A stretch of 47,297 nucleotides of DNA from Betaproteobacteria bacterium. Its GTDB lineage: Bacteria > Pseudomonadota > Gammaproteobacteria > Burkholderiales > Burkholderiaceae. A program made the translations under genes and the position numbers. The notes beneath the pieces were generated by a model. The model made no database searches. It was not told the origin of the DNA and saw nothing but the letters and a program-made list of their open reading frames with translations. Position 1 is the first letter of the stretch. Each line of letters opens with the position of its first letter. The stretch lies in assembly GCA_009921765.1 (NCBI GenBank), contig RFXC01000007.1:1-47297 (forward strand), read 5' to 3'. Positions 8,980 through 17,057 of the stretch are shown piece after piece.

Positions 8980-9600
8980 ATGAGTTCGATTAATCCGGCT
9001 TCAGCATCCAGCCCTGGCATCACGATCGGATCGGGAGCGGGCGATATTTCAGTTGACGATGCCTTGGTCCTGGTTCAAATCGATCGCGTGCGACTCTGCG
9101 AATCCCAACTCACCGATCAAATCAACACCATCCGGTCTAGAAATGACCAGATGAGGAAACTGAACGATATTCAGTCAGTGCTCCTCAAGGTCAAAGGGAT
9201 GTTTGAGAAAACCGAAGGCGATGCGAAGTTTGCGGACATTCCCGGCATTACCGGTAAATTGGTGGCTGGGAAAACAGCAGACGGAAAAGAAATCGAAAAA
9301 GCACCGCTCACCGAGATGCGGGCCGCCGCGAAGGCTTGGCAGGATGCAGGACTCGATCCGACTTATGGCGCCAAGTTGAGCGGCCCGCTTTGGGACAAGG
9401 TCGATTTTCGGTACAAGGACATCGAGGTCATGACCACCATGGTCAAGTCGCAAATCGACTCCATGTCTAGCAGTTCGCAGATGGACATGGTGAGGTTGCA
9501 ATCGCTCAACAACAAGCGTTCCGAAGCGTTTGACACCATGACCAACAGCCTCAAGAAGCAGCAGGACAACAAGTCGTCGATCGTCGGTAATTTCAGGTAA
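8980..9600 (+). CDS. EspA/SseB/Bsp22-like secreted filament or tip protein, paralog 2
   Basis: The 206-residue product is closely related to paralog 3. Both carry DDALVLVQIDRVRLCESQL or the near equivalent, then DQINTIR, in the N-terminal coiled coil. The last 44 residues of the two agree at 38 positions, including SSSSQMDMVRLQSLNNKR. The middle is the variable part and contains an insertion of about twenty residues relative to paralog 3 (KLVAGKTADGKEIEKAP). A GGGGAAA ribosome binding site precedes the ATG at 8980. It is expected to be exported through the needle as the tip or filament subunit. Confidence 0.75.
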   Translation: MSSINPASASSPGITIGSGAGDISVDDALVLVQIDRVRLCESQLTDQINTIRSRNDQMRKLNDIQSVLLKVKGMFEKTEGDAKFADIPGITGKLVAGKTADGKEIEKAPLTEMRAAAKAWQDAGLDPTYGAKLSGPLWDKVDFRYKDIEVMTTMVKSQIDSMSSSSQMDMVRLQSLNNKRSEAFDTMTNSLKKQQDNKSSIVGNFR

Positions 9601-9651
9601 GCACTGGGCCCGATTTTCGGTATCCGAACCAGCATAAGGAGATTGCACCAA

Positions 9652-10227
9652 ATGAGCACGCCAGCAATTGGAAACACAGCGGGCACCGGTAGCGTTTATT
9701 TAGGGGCTGACGTCGGCAGTCTCAGCATTGAAGACGCCTTGCTTCTGGTTCAAATGGACCGGGTGCGTCTTTGCGAATCGCAGTTGCAAGACCAGATCAA
9801 CACCATCCGCGACAAAAACGAACAGATGCGGAAGCTGAACGACATGAAAAGTCAGCTCTTACAGCTCAAATCGGCATTTGCCGATGACGCCAAGGGCACC
9901 GACTCGCTTTCCGGCCAAAGCAAATGGAAAGACAACACTGACAAGATCAAGCAAACCGCCCAGTCACTCAGTGACGCCTGGAGCAAGGCCGGACTTGACG
10001 CCAGCTACATCGACAAAATCAAGAACGGGACAATCACCAAGGGCGAGATCGATGCCGCAGACCAGATCATCAAGAGTTCGGTCGACAGCCTCAGCAGCAG
10101 CTCTCAGATGGACATGGTTCGGCTGCAATCGCTTAACAACAAGCGAAGCGAGGCGTTCGACACCATGACCAACATGCTCAAGAAAGCTGCCGACAGCAAG
10201 TCGTCGGTGGTTTCCAATTTCCGTTAA
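9652..10227 (+). CDS. EspA/SseB/Bsp22-like secreted filament or tip protein, paralog 3
   Basis: At 191 residues this is the shortest of the three paralogs. The start is the ATG at 9652, nine bases after a strong AAGGAGA; an in-frame TTG at 9643 touches that site and is unlikely. The N-terminal helix (DRVRLCESQLQDQINTIR) and the C-terminal helix (SSSSQMDMVRLQSLNNKR) are almost the same as in paralog 2, while the middle differs. A single Cys in the N-terminal helix is shared with paralog 2 but absent from paralog 1. The next gene encodes an LcrH-type chaperone. Confidence 0.75.
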   Translation: MSTPAIGNTAGTGSVYLGADVGSLSIEDALLLVQMDRVRLCESQLQDQINTIRDKNEQMRKLNDMKSQLLQLKSAFADDAKGTDSLSGQSKWKDNTDKIKQTAQSLSDAWSKAGLDASYIDKIKNGTITKGEIDAADQIIKSSVDSLSSSSQMDMVRLQSLNNKRSEAFDTMTNMLKKAADSKSSVVSNFR

Positions 10228-10252
10228 TTGAGCGCCCACCGGAGAATTTGTG

Positions 10253-10738
10253 ATGGCTGATTCAGCGCCACTTACCGCAGGCCAGGAGTCCTACATTGCC
10301 AAGGCGAGCGAGCATTTTGCCGCGGGTGGCACGCTTGGCGACCTTCACGGCATGACAGACCGTGACTACGAGGCGATGTATGCCGTGGCTCATGGCATGT
10401 ACGCCCAAGAGCGTTACCGCGACGCCCAGAAATTGTTCGATTTTCTCGTTGCCTGCAATCCGTTTGACCGCCGTTTTCATCAGGCGCTCGCTTCTACTCA
10501 TCAAATGACCGGTAACTACGAACAGGCTATCAGCTACTACTCGATGGCGTCGGTCATGGACATGAAAGATCCGACCCCCACCTTTCACACAGCCGAGTGC
10601 CTTGCTGCGCTGGGCCGGGTTGCGGAAGCGAAGGAAGCGCTGCAGATCGTGATCGAGCAGTCTTCCTCGGCCCCGCACGCACCGCTCAAGCAACGGGCAA
10701 CGGGCCTGCTCGAACTCCTGTCACGCCAACCCACCTGA
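10253..10738 (+). CDS. sctG: LcrH/SycD-type translocator chaperone SctG, copy 1
   Basis: Class II chaperones of this family hold the hydrophobic translocators before export. The 161-residue protein shows three TPR repeats (YAVAHGMYAQERYRDAQKLF; FHQALASTHQMTGNYEQAI; FHTAECLAALGRVAEAKEAL), as in SycD/LcrH and BcrH. An ATG at 10253 sits seven bases after GGAGA; a GTG three bases earlier is the alternative. It lies just before the first translocator gene, the usual place for its partner. A second copy at 14181 follows the translocators. Confidence 0.88.
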   Translation: MADSAPLTAGQESYIAKASEHFAAGGTLGDLHGMTDRDYEAMYAVAHGMYAQERYRDAQKLFDFLVACNPFDRRFHQALASTHQMTGNYEQAISYYSMASVMDMKDPTPTFHTAECLAALGRVAEAKEALQIVIEQSSSAPHAPLKQRATGLLELLSRQPT

Positions 10739-10748
10739 GGGGCCACAC

Positions 10749-11879
10749 ATGGCAACAACCATTGAAACGGGGTCAGGCGCTGCGCCGCGGATGCCCAGCA
10801 ACGAGAACTATGCCTCCGCGATGCATGCCATGGTGTCGGCCGTTGGCGCGAAGTTCGACATCAACGAAATTGTCCGGCTGTATACCGAGTCAAATGCGAC
10901 CTCAGTCAGGCGCGACGCCGGCGCCAGCGCGCCCCGGGCGGGCGTACCGGCCATCGTCGAGCCATCCATATCCATGGACGACGCTGCACTCATGATTGGC
11001 GAGTTGCAGAGCAAGCTGATGGATATGTTGTCGCAGCAGCAGACGGGCGAAATCAAGTCGAATCAGATCGACATGAAAAAGAAGAACGCCCAGCAGATGG
11101 AGAAGGTTCAGAAGTGGTTGAACGACCTCCAGGAGGCGGCCAACAAGTCGAAGTCCGCCGGTATCTGGGGCTGGATCAAAAACATTTTCACTGCGGTGGC
11201 CTCGGTGGTTGCTGCTGTGCTGGCTGTCGCGGCGTCTCCCTTTACCGGCGGCGCGTCGTATATTGTCATGGCCATTGCAATCGGCGCAGCCGTCCAGTCG
11301 GTTGGGAACCTCGTGATGCAGGGACTCGAGGAGGCTGGGGTGAAAATCCCGGAAGAGGCGAAAGCGATATTCAACGGCCTCACCTCCGTTGGAGGGTTTA
11401 TCGCCGGGGTGGCTTATGTGTTCAGTGCCAGCGAAGAAACACGGGCCTGGATCCAGATGGGCGTAGACCTGGTCGTTGGCATTGTCACTGGCGTTGCCGC
11501 GTGGCGCGCAGTCAACGCAGCCGCCAGCAAGGGGGTCGAGATGGTGTCAAGACTGTCGACGGGCGCCCAAAAAATGGTCGTTGGTGCCGATGCCACAGAG
11601 AAAACCGTGAGTTTTGCCGCGGGTGCCACCGAGGCTGGGCTCCGGATGTCGGCAGCGAGTTCACAACGCGATGCCGACAATGCACTGGCTGACAAGATGG
11701 CCATCATGGCGCAGATCCAGAAGCTGGGAATGGTCATGGAGCAGAACATCGACGACCTGAAGAAAATCGTCGACCAGATGCAGAGCGTCTTCAAGATCGT
11801 GGCCGATATGGTCAGCGGCGAGGCGGACATGAAGTCGCAAGTCAACGCTGCCATCGGTGGCCGCGGGCCGGCTGTCTGA
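10749..11879 (+). CDS. sctE: Hydrophobic translocator of the YopB/SseC/BopB family, copy 1 (SctE)
   Basis: SctE proteins insert into the host membrane and, with SctB, form the translocation pore. The 376-residue product has a coiled coil at about 80-135 (GELQSKLMDMLSQQQ, then MKKKNAQQMEKVQKWL), two hydrophobic hairpin segments at about 145-185 (IWGWIKNIFTAVASVVAAVL, and the stretch to IVMAIAIGAAV) and about 205-260 (VGGFIAGVAYVFSA, VGIVTGVAAW), and a C-terminal coiled coil from about 310. The order coiled coil, hairpin, coiled coil is that of the SseC/YopB family. It follows the LcrH-type chaperone by ten bases. Confidence 0.85.
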   Translation: MATTIETGSGAAPRMPSNENYASAMHAMVSAVGAKFDINEIVRLYTESNATSVRRDAGASAPRAGVPAIVEPSISMDDAALMIGELQSKLMDMLSQQQTGEIKSNQIDMKKKNAQQMEKVQKWLNDLQEAANKSKSAGIWGWIKNIFTAVASVVAAVLAVAASPFTGGASYIVMAIAIGAAVQSVGNLVMQGLEEAGVKIPEEAKAIFNGLTSVGGFIAGVAYVFSASEETRAWIQMGVDLVVGIVTGVAAWRAVNAAASKGVEMVSRLSTGAQKMVVGADATEKTVSFAAGATEAGLRMSAASSQRDADNALADKMAIMAQIQKLGMVMEQNIDDLKKIVDQMQSVFKIVADMVSGEADMKSQVNAAIGGRGPAV

Positions 11880-11897
11880 GGCACCCCGGGCATCGAC

Positions 11898-13031
11898 ATG
11901 GCTATTGACGGTACGGGCGGTCGCCCGCTCACGCCCACAGCGCGCCAGCCCATCGGCGCCGATGCGCCCGCACCCGCTTCTGCACTACGGGAAAGCACGC
12001 CGCGCGCGCAAGTCGATGGGCCGGCCGCCCCGGCTGAAAAGGTCCCCAGACTGCCAGCGGCATCGCGCCCTGCCCTTCCGGAGGTTCGGGAAGATCTGCT
12101 TGAAGGTCTCTCACCGCAGGAGGCCTACGCGGCGCTCGCGTCCAAGTGGTCCGAGAACCGCACCCAGAGTCTGGCAACCCGGATGGAAACGGCGGAGCAG
12201 CTTCGTGTTCAGAACGCTCCGGTTCGCGAGCAGGCCGTCCAGAAGGCGGCAGATAATTTCTTCTCGCGTCTTTGGGACGGCTTGGTCAAAACGGTCACGA
12301 GCAATCCAGCCGCTGCAATCGGTCTGGTGGTCACAACCGTCACATCCATTGCCGGGGTGATCGCAAGCGGCGGCGCGGGTATTCCTGCAGCCATTGCAAC
12401 CATCTCGGCCGCCGCTGCGCCGTTTGTCGCGGCGGTTGCAGCCAACGCCGGCTTCGAACTCGACAAGATGCTTGCGAACGGCATCGAACAGCTGTTGATG
12501 ATGGCGGGGGTCGACGACAAATCCGCATGGAAGGCCGCGCGTCTGGCAAGCTCAGCTATCAGCCTCGGGATCAGTATCGGCACGGCAGTCGTGTCTCGCA
12601 ACGTCTCCGCCTTTGACGCCAACCGGGTGGCAGACTTTGCAGCCGCAATTGCCGACGCCTTCGAGATGCGCGGCTCGGCTGTCAACACCATCAGCGATAC
12701 CGTGAAGGGGTTTGCGTCGCTCGGGATCCTGATTGGTGGATCGATTGCCTCCGGTACCGACGTTCTCAGCTACGGCGGCCTCGATAAAATCCTGGCCGGT
12801 GGCGAGGGCGTCTTCAAAGACATCCTGGCTGCATTCAGCCAGGGGCTCGATCTGAAGAAACTCGGCGACGCAGCCGCCGGACTCGGCCAACTGGTGCCGC
12901 TCATTCAGAACCTGGTTCAGGAGGCCTTCACCGACCTGCAGGCAAATGGCAACCTGCTCGACGGTCTGCAGAAAAGCTGGCAGGCGATCATTGACCATGT
13001 CGCCGAAACTTCCAGTCTCGCCCATTCATGA
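11898..13031 (+). CDS. Second hydrophobic translocator-like protein of the YopB/SseC type
   Basis: The 377-residue product has a Pro/Ala-rich, non-hydrophobic N-terminus, a helical stretch (AYAALASKWSENRTQSLATR, residues about 75-95), and hydrophobic segments at about 135-180 (IGLVVTTVTSIAGVIASGGAG and the following Ala-rich helix) and about 215-235 (SSAISLGISIGTAVV), with a further one at 275-295 (GFASLGILIGGSIASGTDV). This is the translocator pattern, but it is distinct from the product at 10749. It lies between that gene and the YopD-like gene and overlaps the latter by four bases. A pore component is the most likely role; an effector with membrane-inserting segments is an alternative. Confidence 0.68.
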   Translation: MAIDGTGGRPLTPTARQPIGADAPAPASALRESTPRAQVDGPAAPAEKVPRLPAASRPALPEVREDLLEGLSPQEAYAALASKWSENRTQSLATRMETAEQLRVQNAPVREQAVQKAADNFFSRLWDGLVKTVTSNPAAAIGLVVTTVTSIAGVIASGGAGIPAAIATISAAAAPFVAAVAANAGFELDKMLANGIEQLLMMAGVDDKSAWKAARLASSAISLGISIGTAVVSRNVSAFDANRVADFAAAIADAFEMRGSAVNTISDTVKGFASLGILIGGSIASGTDVLSYGGLDKILAGGEGVFKDILAAFSQGLDLKKLGDAAAGLGQLVPLIQNLVQEAFTDLQANGNLLDGLQKSWQAIIDHVAETSSLAHS

Positions 13032-14158
13032 CTTCCATCCACGCTACCGTCGCCGGTGTTCCCACCCCTGGAACCCAGACGAGCGCTTCGCCCGCCGACA
13101 CCGGGGCGCAAGCCCAGGCGGTGAGCTTTGATCCGCTCCCCTTCGTTGAGGGTTCAGGCGTCGCCACGTCTCCGAACGCGCAGCGACTCGCTCTGCTCGG
13201 CATGAAGCCTCCAATGGAGACACGCCTCGGTTCCGGTGATGCAAGCTCCGATTCGCAGGCTGTGGTTGAGGCCGCTGCCCGCCCGTTCAACCTGGCCGAA
13301 GTGAGCGCCATGTTCCTTGAGTTCATGCTCACGTACAGGCAGGCCGCCCGGCTCGATCGTCAGTCATCGCTCGAGGGGCAGATGAAGGAACTGCTCAGTG
13401 CGGCCCAGAAAACGCGCGACGCAGCAGAAGCCACCTTCAGCGCAGCACTCGCTCAGGGTATTGCATCGCTCGCCGCTGGCTTGGTGCAAGGCGTTGTTGG
13501 CGTTGTGCAGTACAGAGTGATGGCGTCCATGAAAAAGACCATCGAGCCCGGCATCAAAGAGCCTGACATCAAGACCTCCTCGCTTGAGGTCAGCGAAACC
13601 GGCGGCGCGAAGAAGCCGAAATCCGGCTCGGCTCAAACCAGCAAGTCCGTCAGCCTGGAGGATGGAAAGGCGGGCAACCGGGCGAGCGGCCCGGCGCAAA
13701 AGCACTATCTCGATGAGGTCGACGAGATGGAACTTTTCCAGGACAAGGGCAGCCCCCCGGCCAAGACCAAAACGGCGCGCCAGACCACTGAAATCAGCGC
13801 CGAAGATAACGCCAAGCTCGAAAAAACCCTGGCACGGGCGCCGATCGACAAGCAGGACGAAATGAAGTTTCAATACCTCACCACCCGCAGCCAGCTCCTG
13901 AACAGCTTTAGCCAGACCAACGAAAGGTTTATTGATGGCGGCGCCAAGGTATTTGGCGCTTTCGCGAGCCACAAAGCAAGCGATACTCAGGCTCAATCCC
14001 AGGAGCACGAAGCCAACGCCAAGAAGGCTGAAGCCGCCTACTCGGCCTCGAACGAAGAGGCACAAACCGCCCGCGAAGCGTTCAACAAGGTGCTCGATAT
14101 GGTCGCCGAGATCGACCGCTCGCGTTCCGAGACCAGCAAAGCGATCGCCCGGATCTGA
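13028..14158 (+). CDS. sctB: Minor translocator of the YopD/BopD type (SctB)
   Basis: The 376-residue protein has one main hydrophobic region at about 138-165 (FSAALAQGIASLAAGLVQGVVGVVQY), preceded by an amphipathic helix with MFLEFMLTYRQAARLDRQ and followed by a long charged linker and C-terminal coiled coil. A single membrane segment with helical flanks is the pattern of YopD/BopD, the smaller pore partner. The linker at 180-270 is rich in Lys, Glu and Ser and probably disordered. The ATG at 13028 overlaps the preceding stop (ATGA). The next gene is a second LcrH-type chaperone. Confidence 0.78.
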   Translation: MTSIHATVAGVPTPGTQTSASPADTGAQAQAVSFDPLPFVEGSGVATSPNAQRLALLGMKPPMETRLGSGDASSDSQAVVEAAARPFNLAEVSAMFLEFMLTYRQAARLDRQSSLEGQMKELLSAAQKTRDAAEATFSAALAQGIASLAAGLVQGVVGVVQYRVMASMKKTIEPGIKEPDIKTSSLEVSETGGAKKPKSGSAQTSKSVSLEDGKAGNRASGPAQKHYLDEVDEMELFQDKGSPPAKTKTARQTTEISAEDNAKLEKTLARAPIDKQDEMKFQYLTTRSQLLNSFSQTNERFIDGGAKVFGAFASHKASDTQAQSQEHEANAKKAEAAYSASNEEAQTAREAFNKVLDMVAEIDRSRSETSKAIARI

Positions 14159-14180
14159 ATTCAAGAGGAGTCTCACCACG

Positions 14181-14657
14181 ATGGACATGCCCTTCGAAGA
14201 GCTGGTTCGCCAGAGCAACGAACTCCTCGCCGGAAACCTCCGTAACCTGCAGCAGCCTGCACAAACCGGCCCGGCTTTGGACGCCGCCGCATTCGAGCGA
14301 CTGTATGGATTCGGGTTCAGGTTGCTCGCCGCCGAACAGTTCGAGCAGGCGCTCTCGGTGTTCGCATTCCTGTTTGCCCAGCGTCCGACCGAGCCCCGTG
14401 TGCTGTCAGGATTTGGCCACAGTCTGCTCGGACTGGGCGATGTTGGGCAGGCCGCGATGATGCACTCGCTCGCCTACGCAGCCGAGCCGGAGAATCCTGC
14501 TCATGTGCTGGCCATGGCAGAAGATCTGATTGCTATGGAGGCCCCGATGGCAGCCGACCTCCTTCAGGCGGCCGAAACCCTGGCGGCCGATCCGCAGCAT
14601 GCTGCCATTGCAGCCCGCGCTCGGGCGCTTCGCGAGTTGCTGAGCCAGGGTAGTTGA
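14181..14657 (+). CDS. LcrH/SycD-type TPR chaperone, copy 2
   Basis: From the ATG at 14181 (ten bases after AAGAGGAG) the product has 158 residues with three TPR-like repeats (LYGFGFRLLAAEQFEQALSVF; VLSGFGHSLLGLGDVGQAAM; VLAMAEDLIAMEAPMAADLL). It is separate from the copy at 10253 and follows the three translocator genes, resembling the arrangement of two BcrH chaperones around the translocators in Bordetella. The partner is probably one of the products at 11898 or 13028. Its stop overlaps the ATG of the next gene (TGATG). Confidence 0.8.
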   Translation: MDMPFEELVRQSNELLAGNLRNLQQPAQTGPALDAAAFERLYGFGFRLLAAEQFEQALSVFAFLFAQRPTEPRVLSGFGHSLLGLGDVGQAAMMHSLAYAAEPENPAHVLAMAEDLIAMEAPMAADLLQAAETLAADPQHAAIAARARALRELLSQGS

Positions 14658-15127
14658 TGGAAAGCGGGGCAACGCTCGACACCGCATCATGGGCAGACCC
14701 GCTCACCCCGCATGAATTCCGGACGATGGCCGAAATCGGTCTGGTGGCAGCGGGACGCGGATGGCTTGAGCACGCTTCAAAAATCTTCAGCGCCCTGATC
14801 GAGCTTTCCCCCGCCAGTTCATTGCCCCATATCGGGCTTGCGCTTGCTCTGCTGAACAGCAGTCGCCCTGAAGAAGCGGTTCGTGTGCTCGAGCGTGCAG
14901 AGGGGCTGGTGTCTGCGCCGCATTCAGCAAACACCGCCCTGCAAATGTACGATCCGCGCGACGATTCCGCGTTGATTCGAGCGTTTCATGGCGTGGCGCT
15001 GAAGCTATCCGGGCGAACATCGGAAAGTTTTAGGATACTTCGTGGCTTGACCGAGCGTCCCTCGAATGACCACGCAGGGCGTATCGCTCGGCGCATGCTC
15101 GGATTGCCCGAGCCGCAGGAGGCTTGA
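14657..15127 (+). CDS. Third TPR protein, putative rod or needle chaperone
   Basis: The 156-residue protein has TPR-like helix pairs (MAEIGLVAAGRGWLEHASKIF; HIGLALALLNSSRPEEAVRVL; and a later AFHGVALKLSGRTSESFRIL), with an extra loop between the second and third. It starts within the stop of the preceding chaperone gene and lies directly before sctI. YscG-type needle chaperones are also small TPR proteins and pair with YscE, which has a likely counterpart here at 1567, so a role with SctF or SctI is a reasonable guess. An accessory translocator chaperone is equally possible. The name is not certain. Confidence 0.65.
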   Translation: MESGATLDTASWADPLTPHEFRTMAEIGLVAAGRGWLEHASKIFSALIELSPASSLPHIGLALALLNSSRPEEAVRVLERAEGLVSAPHSANTALQMYDPRDDSALIRAFHGVALKLSGRTSESFRILRGLTERPSNDHAGRIARRMLGLPEPQEA

Positions 15128-15129
15128 AA

Positions 15130-15579
15130 ATGATCGATCCAGCGAACCTCATGGGCGTCTTTGTCAGGCCAATGCCTGATGGCGTCCCCGCAATTTCTAC
15201 AACCGCCAACACACCAGACGTTGCGCGCTTTCAGCTGGCCCTCGCAGATGTCCCCGGTGCTGGGGACAATGGCGTCGCCGCGGTGTCGCAGGATGCTGCG
15301 TCGGTCGTGGTCGGCGCGCGGACGGCATCGACGCAGGCTGAGCCAGCCGCACCGCGGACACTGGGTGACGCCATTCTTCAGGGGCTGCAGTCTGCCTCGA
15401 GCGACATCACCAACGCCTGGCGCGCGACCGGCGAAGTCTTGAACAAGCCCGACATCACGGTGTCCGACATGCTGCGCGTGCAAACCATGTTGCTGCAGTC
15501 CTCGGTTCAGTATGAGCTGGTCGGGAAAGCAGTCAGCAAGTCCACCCAAAGTCTTGAAAACATTCTGAAGACCCAGTGA
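15130..15579 (+). CDS. sctI: Inner rod protein SctI
   Basis: SctI links the export gate to the needle base. The 149-residue product has a variable N-terminal two-thirds and a conserved C-terminal helix region (LNKPDITVSDMLRVQTMLLQ, then YELVGKAVSKSTQSLENILK) typical of the YscI/BscI family. The ATG at 15130 is six bases after AGGAGG; a TTG at 15124 is less likely. The gene begins the run sctI-J-K-L-N-O-P-Q-R-S-T-U, and its last bases overlap the GTG of sctJ. Confidence 0.85.
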   Translation: MIDPANLMGVFVRPMPDGVPAISTTANTPDVARFQLALADVPGAGDNGVAAVSQDAASVVVGARTASTQAEPAAPRTLGDAILQGLQSASSDITNAWRATGEVLNKPDITVSDMLRVQTMLLQSSVQYELVGKAVSKSTQSLENILKTQ

Positions 15580-16382
15580 AGACGATCTCTTTGCCCGCCC
15601 TGAATGCGCTCTGGCGTCTGCTTGGAGTGCTTCTGCTCGGCTTCGTCCTGGCGGGGTGCTCTGGGCGGGTTGAGCTGCTCGCCTCGGTGCCCGAGGCCGA
15701 CGCCAACGAGGTGATTGCTGCACTCATCAATCAGGGGATTGACGCCAGCAAGATCTCCGGGAAAGAGGGAATGGTCGGGGTCCGTGTGCCTGCAAACCAG
15801 TCCGCACGCGCGGTGGATACCCTTCGTGTCATGGGCCTGCCACGCGAGCGCTTCGCGGGCATGGGCGAGGTCTTCCGCAAGGACGGACTCATTTCGTCTC
15901 CCGTGGAGGAGCGCGCTCGATACCTCTATGCGTTGTCGCAGGACCTCTCGGCTACCCTCTCACGCATTGACGGCGTGCTATTCGCGCGCGTTCATCTGGT
16001 GCTACCGGAGCGGGGTTCAGGGGGCGAGGCGCCAACGCCTGCATCGGCTGCCGTGTTCATCAAGCATCGAGCCGAAGCCAACCTCGAGGCACTGCAGCCG
16101 CAGGTCCGTCGCCTTGTGACCAACAGTATTCCTGGGCTGACCAGCGAGCGGGTATCGACCGTACTGGTGCCCTCCACGGTGGCGCTCCCCGAGTCTTCTG
16201 CAAGCCCGTCCAATGTCATGGGGGTGCGCGTGGAAGCCGGCTCCATCTGGAGTCTGTTCGCTCTCCTGGTCGTATTTGTGCTGATTGCAGCCGCAGCCGC
16301 TGGCGCAGGGGTGTACTGGTTCCTGCGCCGCTCGGGGCGAATTGCCACCGCGCCGGACGATCGCGCGCCGCCCGCCCCATGA
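15576..16382 (+). CDS. sctJ: Inner-membrane ring lipoprotein SctJ
   Basis: SctJ (YscJ/PrgK/BscJ; flagellar FliF relative) builds the inner ring in the periplasmic leaflet. The 268-residue protein has a lipoprotein signal with lipobox LAGC and the acylated Cys at about residue 28. Two ring-building domains follow (VEADANEVIAALINQGIDA-type start near 40, then the SRIDGVLFARVHLVLPER strand with Ala/Pro-rich loop), and a C-terminal membrane helix lies at about 228-252. It starts with GTG inside the sctI stop codon and its stop overlaps the sctK ATG. Confidence 0.94.
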   Translation: MKTISLPALNALWRLLGVLLLGFVLAGCSGRVELLASVPEADANEVIAALINQGIDASKISGKEGMVGVRVPANQSARAVDTLRVMGLPRERFAGMGEVFRKDGLISSPVEERARYLYALSQDLSATLSRIDGVLFARVHLVLPERGSGGEAPTPASAAVFIKHRAEANLEALQPQVRRLVTNSIPGLTSERVSTVLVPSTVALPESSASPSNVMGVRVEAGSIWSLFALLVVFVLIAAAAAGAGVYWFLRRSGRIATAPDDRAPPAP

Positions 16383-17050
16383 ATCCCTCGCAGGTGTTCG
16401 GTCAGCTGCCAGCAGGTGTGGCCCGGAGCGTGACCGACTTCCTGTACAGCCCCGCCCGGGGCGCAAGCGCCGACCGGTTGTCCCGCTGGGTGCCTGCAGG
16501 GATCGATCCCACACAGCCAGGGCCTGCGCGGACGCTGGCAGCATTGCTGGGGGCCGCCGACGCTGAACTGGACCCGGCCCAGCCACTGCATCGGGTCGCG
16601 CTTCTGCCTCAGCCGCAGCTTGCCGGACTGGCCCGGCGCGTTGCAATCGACGCACTTGAATGGGCATTGCGCCGCGTGATTCGCAATACCGAGCTGGCGA
16701 GGCTCGATGAGTGGGTGACTCAGGATGACTGGCACCGTATTTACCAATCGCCGCCCACCCATCCGGTCACTGATCGGCGCCTCGTTGGCGATATTGACGC
16801 GCTCGTCGAGGCGTTGCAGCAGCGCGGCTGGCATCTGATCGAGCGTGCGAGCGAGGCGCTGCCGCGAGCGTTAGGTCTACGCTTGGTGCTGAAATGTCCA
16901 CTTTTCGACGAGGCCCCGGTTTTTGATCCCGAGTCCGGCGATCCAGACGAAGTCAACCTGGTCGTACGCAGTTACTCCACTTGGATCGAATCAGCAGACC
17001 CTGAATGGGACAGCGCGCTTGCGGGCTTGGAAGCGCCGACACGCGGCTGA
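16379..17050 (+). CDS. sctK: Sorting platform protein SctK
   Basis: SctK (YscK/OrgA/BscK) is a cytoplasmic adaptor that joins SctD to the SctQ/SctL platform. The 223-residue product keeps the family pattern of many leucines in the first 110 residues (LLPQPQLAGLARRVAIDALE) followed by a less conserved second half. No catalytic motif is present or expected. It lies between sctJ and sctL in the standard order, overlaps sctJ by four bases and is seven bases from the next gene. Confidence comes from position as well as sequence. Confidence 0.82.
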   Translation: MNPSQVFGQLPAGVARSVTDFLYSPARGASADRLSRWVPAGIDPTQPGPARTLAALLGAADAELDPAQPLHRVALLPQPQLAGLARRVAIDALEWALRRVIRNTELARLDEWVTQDDWHRIYQSPPTHPVTDRRLVGDIDALVEALQQRGWHLIERASEALPRALGLRLVLKCPLFDEAPVFDPESGDPDEVNLVVRSYSTWIESADPEWDSALAGLEAPTRG

Positions 17051-17057
17051 GGACGCA

